DNA of 64,000 nucleotides from an uncultured PS1 clade bacterium (GCA_902624095.1 CACNWB010000007.1:1-64000), one strand, 5' to 3'; shown: positions 8,280 to 16,710, counted from the stretch's first letter. Made by a program: numbers and translations. The notes: a model not told the origin generated them from the sequence alone.

Positions 8280-9146
8280 CTAGATGTCTTTACCTTGCCA
8301 GTGTGGCGAAAGACCAAATCCACTTTGAATGGCTGGATTTTTAGCCATAATTTCCTCTTTTATAATCGACCACACTTTTAAATATCGGTGAAAAGGAATG
8401 TTTGGATAAAGATGGTGGATTAAATGGTAATTCTGAAAAACCATGACAGGCGTAAGCAGCCACTCATGGCCTAATCGCATAGTTGTTGCTTTGAATTTAT
8501 CAATCTTTGAGGAAATCTGTGCCGGATAATGTGGCAAAAACACAAAGACATAGCCTGTCAATCCAAGCGCCAACCGCGTTGGAAGAAACCACAAAAGAAA
8601 GAATTCGGCAAAATATCCACTGGTAATGCTGACAGTGATAACTGCGATAAAAGCAGCAAGATAGACCCAAACAGTCCTTTTATGACGCAGTACATGTTTG
8701 TCTGTGCTTTCAAAAAAGGCTTTTAGGTAATAGAAATCAAAATTGGCCCATCGAAATGGCAAAATGAACCAATGACCGTGATGCATGAAGTTATCCGGAT
8801 CAGTGTCCGCCGTAGTATGGGCATGATGCTTGAGATGAATCCACCGAGCAATCTCCATTGGCGCTGCCGGAATAAAAACCGCTAGGGATATTCTTCCAAT
8901 AGCTTCGTTTAAAATTTTATTTGACGAAACTGAGCCATGCAAAGCGTCATGCATGGGGGAAAAAAGAAAATACAAAAAAACGCCGTTCAACAACCCAGCC
9001 AACCACCAGTTTAAGTCACCTGATACAGCAAAGAATGTAACGATCGCGAACGCTGAGATACATCCGATAAAAAGCAAAATAGACGGCCAGGCAATAACTG
9101 GAACTTTTGACAAAACTATCATCTGCGCGTCGGCATTTTTTGACAT
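8280..9146 (-). CDS. Membrane di-iron fatty acid desaturase/hydroxylase family protein (paralogue 1)
   Basis: A 288-residue integral membrane enzyme with the three histidine boxes of the desaturase superfamily: HDALHGS, HLKHHAHT (followed by TDPDNF) and HLIHHLYP. Hydrophobic segments fall near residues 15-55 and 170-210. AGAGGAGG sits before the ATG at 9146, which is preferred over the longer ORF-track start. The histidines bind two irons and activate oxygen for desaturation, hydroxylation or ketolation. The spacing resembles both acyl-lipid desaturases and CrtW-like carotenoid ketolases, so substrate is open. A clear paralogue lies at 17071-17973. Upstream is a perfect 16-bp palindrome (9213-9228). 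Confidence 0.87.
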   Translation of the reverse strand: MSKNADAQMIVLSKVPVIAWPSILLFIGCISAFAIVTFFAVSGDLNWWLAGLLNGVFLYFLFSPMHDALHGSVSSNKILNEAIGRISLAVFIPAAPMEIARWIHLKHHAHTTADTDPDNFMHHGHWFILPFRWANFDFYYLKAFFESTDKHVLRHKRTVWVYLAAFIAVITVSITSGYFAEFFLLWFLPTRLALGLTGYVFVFLPHYPAQISSKIDKFKATTMRLGHEWLLTPVMVFQNYHLIHHLYPNIPFHRYLKVWSIIKEEIMAKNPAIQSGFGLSPHWQGKDI

Positions 9147-9212
9147 TTTTAACCTCCTCTTTACCCAAGAAAGAGTTGAGAGCCACACTTTTTCGCTTAC
9201 TTCATTTATTAC

Positions 9213-9228
9213 AGCTTTTGCAAAAGCT
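9213..9228. promoter_or_regulatory. Perfect 16-bp palindrome upstream of desaturase 1
   Basis: AGCTTTTGCAAAAGCT is a perfect palindrome with no loop, 67-82 bp before the desaturase start codon. It has the form of a dimeric repressor or activator site rather than a terminator. The core TTTTGCAAAA occurs again at 16933-16942, in the gap between the second desaturase and the ABM monooxygenase gene. Confidence 0.35.
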
Positions 9229-9286
9229 ACGGCGTAGCGAAGTTGAGGCTATCAGATTTTTACACCCTGACAAACCTAAACTGCGG

Positions 9287-10678
9287 TCAAAAAGTAATAT
9301 CTTGAATACTCGACGGCCAAAATTGACGAATTTTCTGGAGGTCTGGATGATAAAGAGACAATAGAGGTCGAAAAAAGCCTTTAGGGGTAGGCAACCAGTT
9401 TCCAAGCACTCCGTCAGGTCTCTCGTGACTAAATATTATGGTTATTGAACCGTCATCGTTAAACTTAAGATCTTTGTCGTAACTTGAAATTGAGTATTTT
9501 TGCTCCGCATTATCGTACAGAAAAAAGTCTGGAACAGTGTAATTTGTAACAGACCAAAAAGCTTTTGCGGGCGGCGGGTTCTGCAAGACCAGTTGGTAAA
9601 TTTTTTTACCTTCTAACCTGACGCCATTTTTATCTTCGAACGCCTGATAAAACGCGGCCTCATAACCATGATTTCCCCATAAACCAATCCGAGCAGCAAT
9701 GGCACGATGCTCCACTGCATCATTCAAATTCTCAATTATCCAATTTTTTGAGTTGATAACACCACTACCAAAGTGATCTCGATTAAAATTAAATAGGTCA
9801 ATCAACGAGTTCCAACCATCAATTTGCGTCTCATTAAATCCTGTCGCTTGCTTCTCTAACCATATTTGGCCTTGATTCTCTAAGAGCTTCAAAGTCTGCA
9901 GCTTTAGTGATGAAATTTTATTGAAATTTCGCGTGCCTAGCGAAAAACTCTTTACCTGGTTAACAAAGCGCAACTCACTTTTTGAGGGCGGATATGCACT
10001 GATCGCCCAATCTAATTGTTCCCAGAAAGCATATTCCCCCATCGACTGAGGGCCGACGATCGCCTCTTCTCGAACCGTCTTTTTTATTGAGGGTATTAGA
10101 ACAAATCCATTTTGCATTTCATGAAGATCAGAGCTGTCATCGACGTCTGCGATTGCGATACGCAATACTGCGACGGCAAGCTTAGAGGGTGAGCGAACGA
10201 TTTTGCGCCCATCAAATGTTTCCAATGCGCTAGAACTTAGATCGTCATCCGGCCCGACTATCAAAAAGCTTCCAGGTTCTGTGCCGGTACTTCGTTTTCC
10301 CAAATATGCAAAACTGTTCGTCCATGGATCCAGAAACTGCAACACATAATAACGTTGTTTGGTATCAGGAAGTTCCAAGGCAATTGGCCCCTGACTAAGG
10401 TCCATAATGGCGATTGAAAATAAAACATCCACATTGGGGCTCACGAATTTATCTTCTGGCGCCATGGGCCTTCTGGCGTGGACAAATTCATTGACTTTAA
10501 CAGGCCCGAACATCGGAAGCGCGCCTCGCATCAAGCCCCTTATTGCATTCATATTGCTTACTATTGGGTAAGCCCAAGCATAAAGCTCCTCGTATTCAGC
10601 TAATTTTTCTCGAGTTTCAATCGCCCAACAAACGGAGTTCGCGGTCAGGAGAAGGAAAACTAATGCGACACGTGCCAT
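9287..10678 (-). CDS. Periplasmic DUF1254/DUF1214 protein
   Basis: A 463-residue secreted protein. Residues 1-19 are a signal peptide ending at VCWA. The N-terminal DUF1254 half includes YAWAYPIVSNMNA and the aromatic-rich YYVLQFLDPWTNSF. The DUF1214 C-terminal part has WSVTNYTVPDFFLYDN, SISSYDKDL, and the usual end NWLPTPKGFF. The biochemical role of this family is not established. Members are often neighbours of arylsulfatases in environmental bacteria. Here it follows the sulfatase by 17 bases on the same strand, so the two form an operon and probably act on the same extracytoplasmic substrate. Base composition is visibly AT-richer than in the core genes, as in the surrounding region. Confidence 0.85.
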   Translation of the reverse strand: MARVALVFLLLTANSVCWAIETREKLAEYEELYAWAYPIVSNMNAIRGLMRGALPMFGPVKVNEFVHARRPMAPEDKFVSPNVDVLFSIAIMDLSQGPIALELPDTKQRYYVLQFLDPWTNSFAYLGKRSTGTEPGSFLIVGPDDDLSSSALETFDGRKIVRSPSKLAVAVLRIAIADVDDSSDLHEMQNGFVLIPSIKKTVREEAIVGPQSMGEYAFWEQLDWAISAYPPSKSELRFVNQVKSFSLGTRNFNKISSLKLQTLKLLENQGQIWLEKQATGFNETQIDGWNSLIDLFNFNRDHFGSGVINSKNWIIENLNDAVEHRAIAARIGLWGNHGYEAAFYQAFEDKNGVRLEGKKIYQLVLQNPPPAKAFWSVTNYTVPDFFLYDNAEQKYSISSYDKDLKFNDDGSITIIFSHERPDGVLGNWLPTPKGFFRPLLSLYHPDLQKIRQFWPSSIQDITF

Positions 10679-10695
10679 TTCAAAAACAACTTATA

Positions 10696-12165
10696 TTAGG
10701 GCGTGTAAGGATCTGGTGTGCCCGGCGGTATCGGCGGCTCTTTTTTGAGGGAGTTGACATGCTCCTTAAGAATTTCAGACATCGGAAAGCGAACCCACAA
10801 ATCCTCTAAAATACGCGCGTCCATAGGATACATTTCCTTAGGGTCTGTATGAAGGTCATAGAATTGAGGAACTGAATTAATTTTGACCCCTACACCAGCA
10901 CCTTGGGAGACCTCTTTTGTCATCATTTTCCAATTGCGCCATTTCACACCATATATTTCTTCCCCTACGTAGACTACAAATCCATCGCGCTTTGATTTCT
11001 GGCTGACACCGGTAAAAAATTCAGATTGGTTGATACCATCAATGATGCGATCAGAAGGAATCTGGGCTTCAGCGATAGAAGCGATAGTGGGGAGAATATC
11101 CATTTGGTGCACAATCTCATTGCTTACAGCCCCAGCGGGTATTCTCGCGGGCCACTTAATTATAAAAGGTACTCTCAGAGATCCCTCCAAACCAGTAAAG
11201 TATGTTCCCCTCCATGGACCTGTAAATCCATGAGCGGGCATAAACATTTCCCCACCATTATCTGAAGTGAAAATAAAGATCGTATTATCCGCGACACCAG
11301 CATCTTCTAATGCGTCTAATAGACGTCCCACATAATCATCTATTTGCAAAAGCATGTCTGCAAATGCACCATTTCGTGTTTTTCCTTTGAACCGTTGCTC
11401 AGGTATCAGCGGGTAATGGGTAGCGGTGTAAGGGATATAAGCGAAGAACGGCTTATTATTTCTGGATGCGTTTTTAATATAATTTATAGCTTTATTAGTT
11501 ATATCCCGATCTATAATAGCTCGTTGAGACAAGTCGTAAACTCGAAGCTTCTTCGTTTTCTTACCTTTTTTTGAACTCATTACATACGACGGTTTAGAAG
11601 ATTCGTGGCTTTCGCTTCGAAAACGATCGCCTTCAGGCCAGTGAGCTTCGTCACTTGAATGGGGAATGCCAAACCACTGATCGAAACCCTGATCAGTAGG
11701 GTATCTCCCTTCCGCATGCCCCAAATGCCACTTCCCAAAGGCTGCGGTTTGATACCCAGATTCGGAAAGCATTTCCGCTAAGGTAATTTCCCATCGAGTA
11801 AGCCCATATGTTTGCGTAAAAAAGGGAACGCTTCCGTTCCCAGACCGAATTGCATAGCGCCCAGTCATTAATGCGGCCCGACTAGGCACACATTGCGCTT
11901 CGACATTAAAGTTCAGCAAGCGCATGCCCTCTCGAGCTAATTTGTCGAGGCGGGGTGTTGCTGCCCCTCTTATGACCCCACCTCCGTAGCTGCCTAGTTC
12001 ACCCCAACCAAAGTTGTCCATCAGAACCAGAACTATGTTAGGCCTTGAAGCCTGAGCCAGCGCTTTAATAGGCGTCACCATTGAAACGAATAGCAATAGG
12101 CAGACGAGAGAAATATTCGAAGAAATGCGCCAGTCAAGAACTCTTAATTTGATATATCTGCGCAT
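10696..12165 (-). CDS. Periplasmic arylsulfatase (formylglycine type)
   Basis: A 489-residue secreted sulfatase. A long signal peptide ends near residues 37-39 (ALA-QA). The signature CVPSR starts at Cys92, the residue converted to formylglycine. The metal-site motif reads LMDNFGWGELGSYGGG, with DN where many sulfatases have DD; I recall this as usual for one arylsulfatase subgroup. Further conserved pieces are FGKWHLGH (catalytic Lys/His) and FTSDNGGE (metal Asp/Asn). It hydrolyses sulfate esters in the periplasm and requires a formylglycine-generating enzyme encoded elsewhere. It starts an operon with the DUF1254 protein, divergent from the flavoprotein gene at 12442. The substrate is unknown. 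Confidence 0.92.
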   Translation of the reverse strand: MRRYIKLRVLDWRISSNISLVCLLLFVSMVTPIKALAQASRPNIVLVLMDNFGWGELGSYGGGVIRGAATPRLDKLAREGMRLLNFNVEAQCVPSRAALMTGRYAIRSGNGSVPFFTQTYGLTRWEITLAEMLSESGYQTAAFGKWHLGHAEGRYPTDQGFDQWFGIPHSSDEAHWPEGDRFRSESHESSKPSYVMSSKKGKKTKKLRVYDLSQRAIIDRDITNKAINYIKNASRNNKPFFAYIPYTATHYPLIPEQRFKGKTRNGAFADMLLQIDDYVGRLLDALEDAGVADNTIFIFTSDNGGEMFMPAHGFTGPWRGTYFTGLEGSLRVPFIIKWPARIPAGAVSNEIVHQMDILPTIASIAEAQIPSDRIIDGINQSEFFTGVSQKSKRDGFVVYVGEEIYGVKWRNWKMMTKEVSQGAGVGVKINSVPQFYDLHTDPKEMYPMDARILEDLWVRFPMSEILKEHVNSLKKEPPIPPGTPDPYTP

Positions 12166-12441
12166 CGAAAAGATCCCAAACTAGGTGACATTAGGATTCT
12201 ATGATCTCAGCATTCTCCAATGAAATGCAAGAGTCAAAAAAATGTTCAATATTTTACTTACAGCAGAAAGATTTAAAAATTTTCTATCAGTTTATTAGTA
12301 ATTTAATAGAGCTTACTCAACCGTAAGTTTTACATTTCCAACTAATTTCTCAGATCAAAAAAAGCAAAATGAAAAAGAATTAGGAAATCCGCTGACTTTC
12401 AGATCTTGAATCCTATATCAACTGAAGAATGTGAGATAGGC
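12166..12441. promoter_or_regulatory. AT-rich divergent promoter region
   Basis: This gap separates the divergent sulfatase operon and flavoprotein gene 1. It is AT-rich, with runs such as AAAAATTTTC and AAAAAAAGC, and holds no ORF with a ribosome site. Promoters for both directions must lie here, but I see no convincing -35/-10 pair or strong inverted repeat. Confidence 0.35.
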
Positions 12442-13851
12442 ATGACTGAACTTAAAACCGATTATTTGATTGTCGGCTGCGGCGCGATGGGTATGGCTTT
12501 CGCAGACACGTTGCTAGTTGAAACAAAAGCCGACATGGTGATTGTAGACCGCCACGCCAAACCTGGAGGCCACTGGAATGTTGCCTATCCTTTTGTGCGT
12601 CTACATCAGCCATCATCATTTTTTGGCGTCGCATCGCGCGAATTGAGCCGATTTGAAAAAGATAAGGTCGGTTTGAATAAAGGACTTTATGACCTCGCTT
12701 CGGGTTCAGAAGTCAGTTCCTATTTTGACGATGTGATGCAACAAACGTTAATGCCGAGTGGACGCGTACGTTATTTTCCGATGTCCGATTACAAAGGTGA
12801 CGGGATTTTCACCTCTCTCACTGGAGGTCAGGAAACCAAAGTTCATTTCAAAAAACTGGTAGACGCAACACGCTTGACAGTTGATGTACCAGCCGAGCAC
12901 ACGCCCGCCTTTAGCATAGCGCAAGGCGTCAATTTCATGCCGCTCAATGATTTGCCGATGTTGAAATCTCCGCCACAAGGATATGTTGTTATTGGGTCTG
13001 GCAAAACAGGCATGGATGCCTGCCTGTGGCTGTTGCAAACTGGCGTAAACCCAGATGCAATACGCTGGATCATGCCGCGGGATTCCTGGATGTTGCCCCG
13101 CGAGTTTGCACAAAACTCAGAAGAGTTCTTCAGCGAAACTTTCGGCAATCAGGCCAAACAGTTAGAAGCTTTATCAGCAGCCAAGGACATTAATGATATG
13201 TATGATCGTCTCGAGGCAGCCGGATGCGTGGTAAGGTTTGACGAAACCATACGGCCGACTATGTTTCATGCCGCAACAATCAGCCAACCTGAACTGGAAG
13301 CGCTACGGGGCATTAAACAAATCATTCGTAAAGGGCGCGTATCGGCATTGGAAGTTGATAAAATCATTCTCGATGATGGCGTATTGGAGACCAGCCCTGA
13401 CATTGTGCATGTCGATTGCTCGGCAAGCCTGTCGCGCACCATGCCGCAGATGAGGCCCAAGCCTGTCTTTGAAGCCAATGTAATTACGCCTCAAACCATC
13501 CGTAGCTTCATGCCAGTGTTCAGCGGCTCAATGATTGCCTATGTCGAAGCTCATTACAGCGACGACGAACAAAAAAACTTGCTGTGCAGCGTTGTGCCCC
13601 TGCCCAATTCAGCTGAGGATTTCGTACCAATGACCCTGGCGGCAATGATGAACCAGTTTAATTGGTCGCAAGACAAACCTTTGCGCGAATGGATTCGCAA
13701 TAATCGCCTTGATGGGTTCACCAAATTAACAAGCGGGGTTACCCCGAATGACAAAGAGAAAATGGATATACTGATGCGAATGCGCGACACCGCCCCAAAA
13801 GCGGTTGGTAATTTGATGAAGCTGGCCGAACAAATCCCCTCACCTACCTAA
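12442..13851 (+). CDS. FAD/NAD(P)-binding oxidoreductase (paralogue 1)
   Basis: A 469-residue flavoprotein. The N-terminal Rossmann fold starts DYLIVGCGAMGMAFAD and is followed by the conserved GGHW and AYPFVRLHQPSSFFG. A second dinucleotide motif, VIGSGKTGMDACLW, lies near residue 190 and would bind NAD(P)H. That architecture fits flavin monooxygenases and related dehydrogenases, but the BVMO fingerprint is missing. The ATG at 12442 was preferred over the ORF-track start because GAGATAGG precedes it and the fold begins just after it. It is a paralogue of the gene at 14551-15846; their first 60 residues are about 60% identical by eye. Its base composition is closer to the core genes. Reaction and substrate are unknown. 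Confidence 0.75.
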   Translation: MTELKTDYLIVGCGAMGMAFADTLLVETKADMVIVDRHAKPGGHWNVAYPFVRLHQPSSFFGVASRELSRFEKDKVGLNKGLYDLASGSEVSSYFDDVMQQTLMPSGRVRYFPMSDYKGDGIFTSLTGGQETKVHFKKLVDATRLTVDVPAEHTPAFSIAQGVNFMPLNDLPMLKSPPQGYVVIGSGKTGMDACLWLLQTGVNPDAIRWIMPRDSWMLPREFAQNSEEFFSETFGNQAKQLEALSAAKDINDMYDRLEAAGCVVRFDETIRPTMFHAATISQPELEALRGIKQIIRKGRVSALEVDKIILDDGVLETSPDIVHVDCSASLSRTMPQMRPKPVFEANVITPQTIRSFMPVFSGSMIAYVEAHYSDDEQKNLLCSVVPLPNSAEDFVPMTLAAMMNQFNWSQDKPLREWIRNNRLDGFTKLTSGVTPNDKEKMDILMRMRDTAPKAVGNLMKLAEQIPSPT

Positions 13852-13950
13852 GGCCGACGTAAATCACTTGCGGCATTTATCGACCATTGGCATTTCTGGA
13901 ATCATAGGGCTTTTATATAACCGTTGAATACAAAGTAGCGAGGAAAACCG

Positions 13951-14499
13951 ATGTCATCAAAAAAAGACACTATACAAATCGATGAAACCGCTTGGGTACA
14001 TGAAAGCGCACTTTTGTTCGGTAATATTTCGGTGGGTAGAGAAAGTTCGATCTGGCCGAACGCCGTTATGCGCGCAGAAATGTTTCACATAGAGATCGGC
14101 GCCCGAACCAATATTCAAGATTTCGTGATGATCCATGTCGGCGCAACGACCCCCACAATTATCGGCAATTATTGCTCAATTACTCATCACGCTACACTGC
14201 ACGGCTGCAAACTCGGCGATAAATGCTTGGTTGGAATTAATTCAACAATTATGGATGGCGCAGTCATCGGCAACAACTGCATTGTCGCCGGGCATTCAAT
14301 CGTTACTGAAGGCAGCGACTTTCCCGATAATTCCATTGTTGCCGGTAGCCCGGCCAAGCTACTAAAAACACGTGATAGCAGCGTCGCCAATGAGATGAAC
14401 GCCGCTTTTTATGTTCTAAACGCAAAAAATTACAGGCAGGGCATTCATCGCATCAGTGAAGACGATATACGTTCTGCTGGTTTTATGTCAGAGGGCTAA
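13951..14499 (+). CDS. Gamma-carbonic-anhydrase-like hexapeptide-repeat protein
   Basis: A 182-residue left-handed beta-helix protein. Hexapeptide-repeat turns run through the middle, for example IGARTNIQDF, IGNYCSITHHATLHGCKLGDKC and GAVIGNNCIVAGHS. The HH pair in ITHHATLHGC and the histidine in MIHVG match the zinc ligands of gamma-class carbonic anhydrases and of PaaY-type CoA thioesterases. The C-terminal helix ends with DIRSAGF. It could hydrate CO2 or act as a PaaY-like thioesterase; PaaY relatives travel with ring-cleavage pathways, which would suit this cluster. It sits on the same strand as flavoprotein 1, 99 bases downstream, and is convergent with flavoprotein 2. Confidence 0.85.
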   Translation: MSSKKDTIQIDETAWVHESALLFGNISVGRESSIWPNAVMRAEMFHIEIGARTNIQDFVMIHVGATTPTIIGNYCSITHHATLHGCKLGDKCLVGINSTIMDGAVIGNNCIVAGHSIVTEGSDFPDNSIVAGSPAKLLKTRDSSVANEMNAAFYVLNAKNYRQGIHRISEDDIRSAGFMSEG

Positions 14500-14550
14500 G
14501 CAAACGGGCGGGGACACAGGAACGTGGTGAAAGCCTCGATCAAACAATAA

Positions 14551-15846
14551 TCAAAGATTTGCTTTGCGAATTTGTTTTAGAACTTTTACCCCGTCAGCAA
14601 GGTAGGAAATTAAGCTTTGTTGGCCAGCGCCATTAAGCCTAGCCGTTCGCATCCACACAGGAAATTTCCTATTCACCTGTTCTAAATTTTTGAAGCTTTG
14701 GAATAAGCATGCGGGCAAATCGTCTACAACCTCTGGATGCGCCACTGGACTGACCAAGGCATTTTTTTCACTAACCCCTAAACTCAATGACTCAATTTTT
14801 GCAATTATTGAAGCACTGAATACTTGCTGACACATCATTGTCGATTGCAGAACAATGGCGTTTTCGGAAAAAATTTTCTTCTCTGGTCTTGAAGCCAGGC
14901 CACAGGCCGAACAATCTACAGTTATCGACATTTCCGTATTTCGTTCTTTACCGCGTTCTAGAAAAATATTGTTTTTACTTACTTTTTTTACTCTGCCCTT
15001 TCTGATCACGTTTTTAATTTTTCTTACCGTCTCAAGCTCCTTCTTGCTGATAGTTGCACATTTCCATTTTGTCGGCCTGATTTCTTTGTCCAGTCGAAAA
15101 ACATGTCCGATTTTTTCAAGATCCAGAAATGCTTCATTGGCCAACTTATTCTTATTAACAGCATTTAAAAGAGCCAAAAAAGCTTTGCCAACCAGAGGCG
15201 GTTGGACAATTTCACGGTTCCAAAACCAGCTATCCTGAGACACAAACCAATAAATTTTTTCTTTTGGCACACCGCTATCTACCAGGAAGCAAATTGCATC
15301 CAAGGCAGTCTTACCGGCACCTATAATATTGTATCTTTCGTAGCTAGCTCTAAGCGAAAACAAATAATTGGGTGGAACCAAATTCACATGATTGGAGACC
15401 TCAAAGTTAGGTCGGGTTGTGGATGGCACCTCGACCTGCATATACGTAGAGTCCACCAGACGTTTTTTTATTTTGAATTTAATTTTTTTATTATGATCAT
15501 TGATTGATCGTACCTCTCCGTTATTAGTGTGCTCCATCATCCCGAAAAATCGCACTTGGCCGGCATTTTCCATCCCGTGAAGAACTCTAGAATAATAAGC
15601 CAATATTTCTTGCTTTGATGAAAGATCGCCGCTGCTCGTTTGGAGTCTCTCCGAGTTTACCCCATAGAACGAAGCTGGCTGATGAAGCCTCACATAAGGA
15701 TAAGCGTCTAACCAATGACCGCCTGGGGCCGGTCTTTGGTCAACCAGAGTAATATTTGAATTCGGCTGTTCTTTTATTATTGTGTCAGCGAACGCCATAC
15801 CCATAGCCCCAGCCCCAACAACCAAATAATCGGTTTCCAATTTCAT
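14551..15846 (-). CDS. FAD/NAD(P)-binding oxidoreductase (paralogue 2)
   Basis: A 431-residue paralogue of the 12442 flavoprotein. It has the same opening (DYLVVGAGAMGMAFAD), GGHW, and AYPYVRLHQPASFYG, and a nucleotide motif IIGAGKTALDAICF near residue 174. It is much AT-richer and lysine/asparagine-rich compared with paralogue 1, which suggests separate arrival rather than recent duplication. It is the last gene of a minus-strand unit: ABM monooxygenase, StyC-like isomerase, then this gene 13 bases after the isomerase stop. By analogy with StyA preceding StyC in styrene pathways, it may make the epoxide that the isomerase rearranges. That is inference; it is not homologous to StyA in any way I can show. 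Confidence 0.75.
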   Translation of the reverse strand: MKLETDYLVVGAGAMGMAFADTIIKEQPNSNITLVDQRPAPGGHWLDAYPYVRLHQPASFYGVNSERLQTSSGDLSSKQEILAYYSRVLHGMENAGQVRFFGMMEHTNNGEVRSINDHNKKIKFKIKKRLVDSTYMQVEVPSTTRPNFEVSNHVNLVPPNYLFSLRASYERYNIIGAGKTALDAICFLVDSGVPKEKIYWFVSQDSWFWNREIVQPPLVGKAFLALLNAVNKNKLANEAFLDLEKIGHVFRLDKEIRPTKWKCATISKKELETVRKIKNVIRKGRVKKVSKNNIFLERGKERNTEMSITVDCSACGLASRPEKKIFSENAIVLQSTMMCQQVFSASIIAKIESLSLGVSEKNALVSPVAHPEVVDDLPACLFQSFKNLEQVNRKFPVWMRTARLNGAGQQSLISYLADGVKVLKQIRKANL

Positions 15847-15859
15847 TCTCTCGCTTAAA

Positions 15860-16348
15860 TCAATTATCTTTAGAAAAAGCTGCCCTTGCGACGATTACCA
15901 TGGCTGCCATCAATACCAGCGCGAACACTGCGGCGGGTAAAAAGCCAACCAAGCCTGCCAAACTTGCTTCGCCAAGGCGGTTGGACCCTGCCGTAATAGC
16001 CCTATTAGGCGCCAAAATTCCTGCCCAATAAAAAACAGTATTTGCGTAGGCGGTGCCAACGATCATCCACCAAATATGGAAACTTTTTTTTTCGTCCAAA
16101 TTCAAACTGGACAAAACCCAGGCGAAAGCAAGTACCAACAAACCGTTTAGAAGCCCACCAGTGTGAGCACGCGCCCATGCTGACGGGTCTCCGGGCATCT
16201 CAAAGGGCAATATATAACCCGGGAAAATTTCAAAACCTCCGATTAAACTCATTGCCAAACCCCACCCCGCCAAAAGTGCGATGAAGATAACAACGGCAGA
16301 GTGCCCAATCATATTTCTTATTTTAGAGTTCAAAAACTCATCTCCCAT
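15860..16348 (-). CDS. Styrene-oxide-isomerase (StyC) family membrane protein
   Basis: A 162-residue four-helix membrane protein recognisably homologous to styrene oxide isomerase. The core GGFEIFPGYILPFEMPGDP and WARAHTGGLLNG matches the Pseudomonas StyC pattern GGFEIIPGYI...PGSP..WARAHSG..LNG, recalled from memory, and a later FYW...APNR matches FYL...SPNR. StyC enzymes use a membrane heme b as Lewis acid to turn an epoxide into a carbonyl by Meinwald rearrangement. The proposed heme-ligand histidine aligns with His62, catalytic Asn with Asn68 and Tyr with Tyr107. The residue corresponding to StyC Asp95 is Thr99 here. Length equals the family's. It lies between an ABM-fold gene and a flavoprotein gene, so an epoxide-forming and -isomerising route is plausible. 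No styrene epoxidase (StyA/B) is present. Confidence 0.82.
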   Translation of the reverse strand: MGDEFLNSKIRNMIGHSAVVIFIALLAGWGLAMSLIGGFEIFPGYILPFEMPGDPSAWARAHTGGLLNGLLVLAFAWVLSSLNLDEKKSFHIWWMIVGTAYANTVFYWAGILAPNRAITAGSNRLGEASLAGLVGFLPAAVFALVLMAAMVIVARAAFSKDN

Positions 16349-16407
16349 ATAGATTTTTGAGGTTTTCGGAGTCTGACGAACCCGAGCAGGAACTGTTCCA
16401 CTCCATT

Positions 16408-16710
16408 TTAGATTATGACCTCAAAGCCTTCAAACACAGGGTGCCCTAAATAGATATCGTTGTGTTCACCAGCACCACTGTGCGCCCTCCTGAAAGCCTC
16501 AGATTTAGTCCAGTCCAAAAATGCCGACTCTGACGCCCACGTACTATGGGAAGCGTAAAGTGTGAATTCGCTTTCTTTTTTACCCTTTATCAAATGAAAG
16601 CTCTTAAAGCCGGTGACACCTTCCAAATGGCTATCCCGTTCCTTCCAGATACTTTCAAAAACGTCTTCCTTACCAGGTATGATTTTAAAGCGGTTCATGG
16701 CTATAAACAA
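16408..16710 (-). CDS. ABM-fold monooxygenase (antibiotic biosynthesis monooxygenase / HmoA-like)
   Basis: A 100-residue ferredoxin-like alpha/beta protein. It begins FIAMNRFKIIPGKEDVFESIW and ends YLGHPVFEGFEV, with TLYASHSTW and SEAFRRAHS in between. This is the pattern of a common proteobacterial ABM family related to IsdG/HmoA heme-degrading enzymes. The chosen start is TTG at 16710, because GGAGG lies seven bases upstream; the next ATG (16698) lacks such spacing. It heads the unit containing the StyC homologue, so a role linked to heme or to oxygenation of the pathway substrate is possible. The 39-nt conserved element lies 110-149 bp upstream. Heme monooxygenase and substrate monooxygenase cannot be told apart from sequence. 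Confidence 0.8.
   Translation of the reverse strand: MFIAMNRFKIIPGKEDVFESIWKERDSHLEGVTGFKSFHLIKGKKESEFTLYASHSTWASESAFLDWTKSEAFRRAHSGAGEHNDIYLGHPVFEGFEVII

Noticed and set aside
10543-10809. Plus-strand ORF spanning the sulfatase/DUF1254 junction
   Set aside because: Antisense to two well-supported genes, no ribosome site, basic low-complexity composition.
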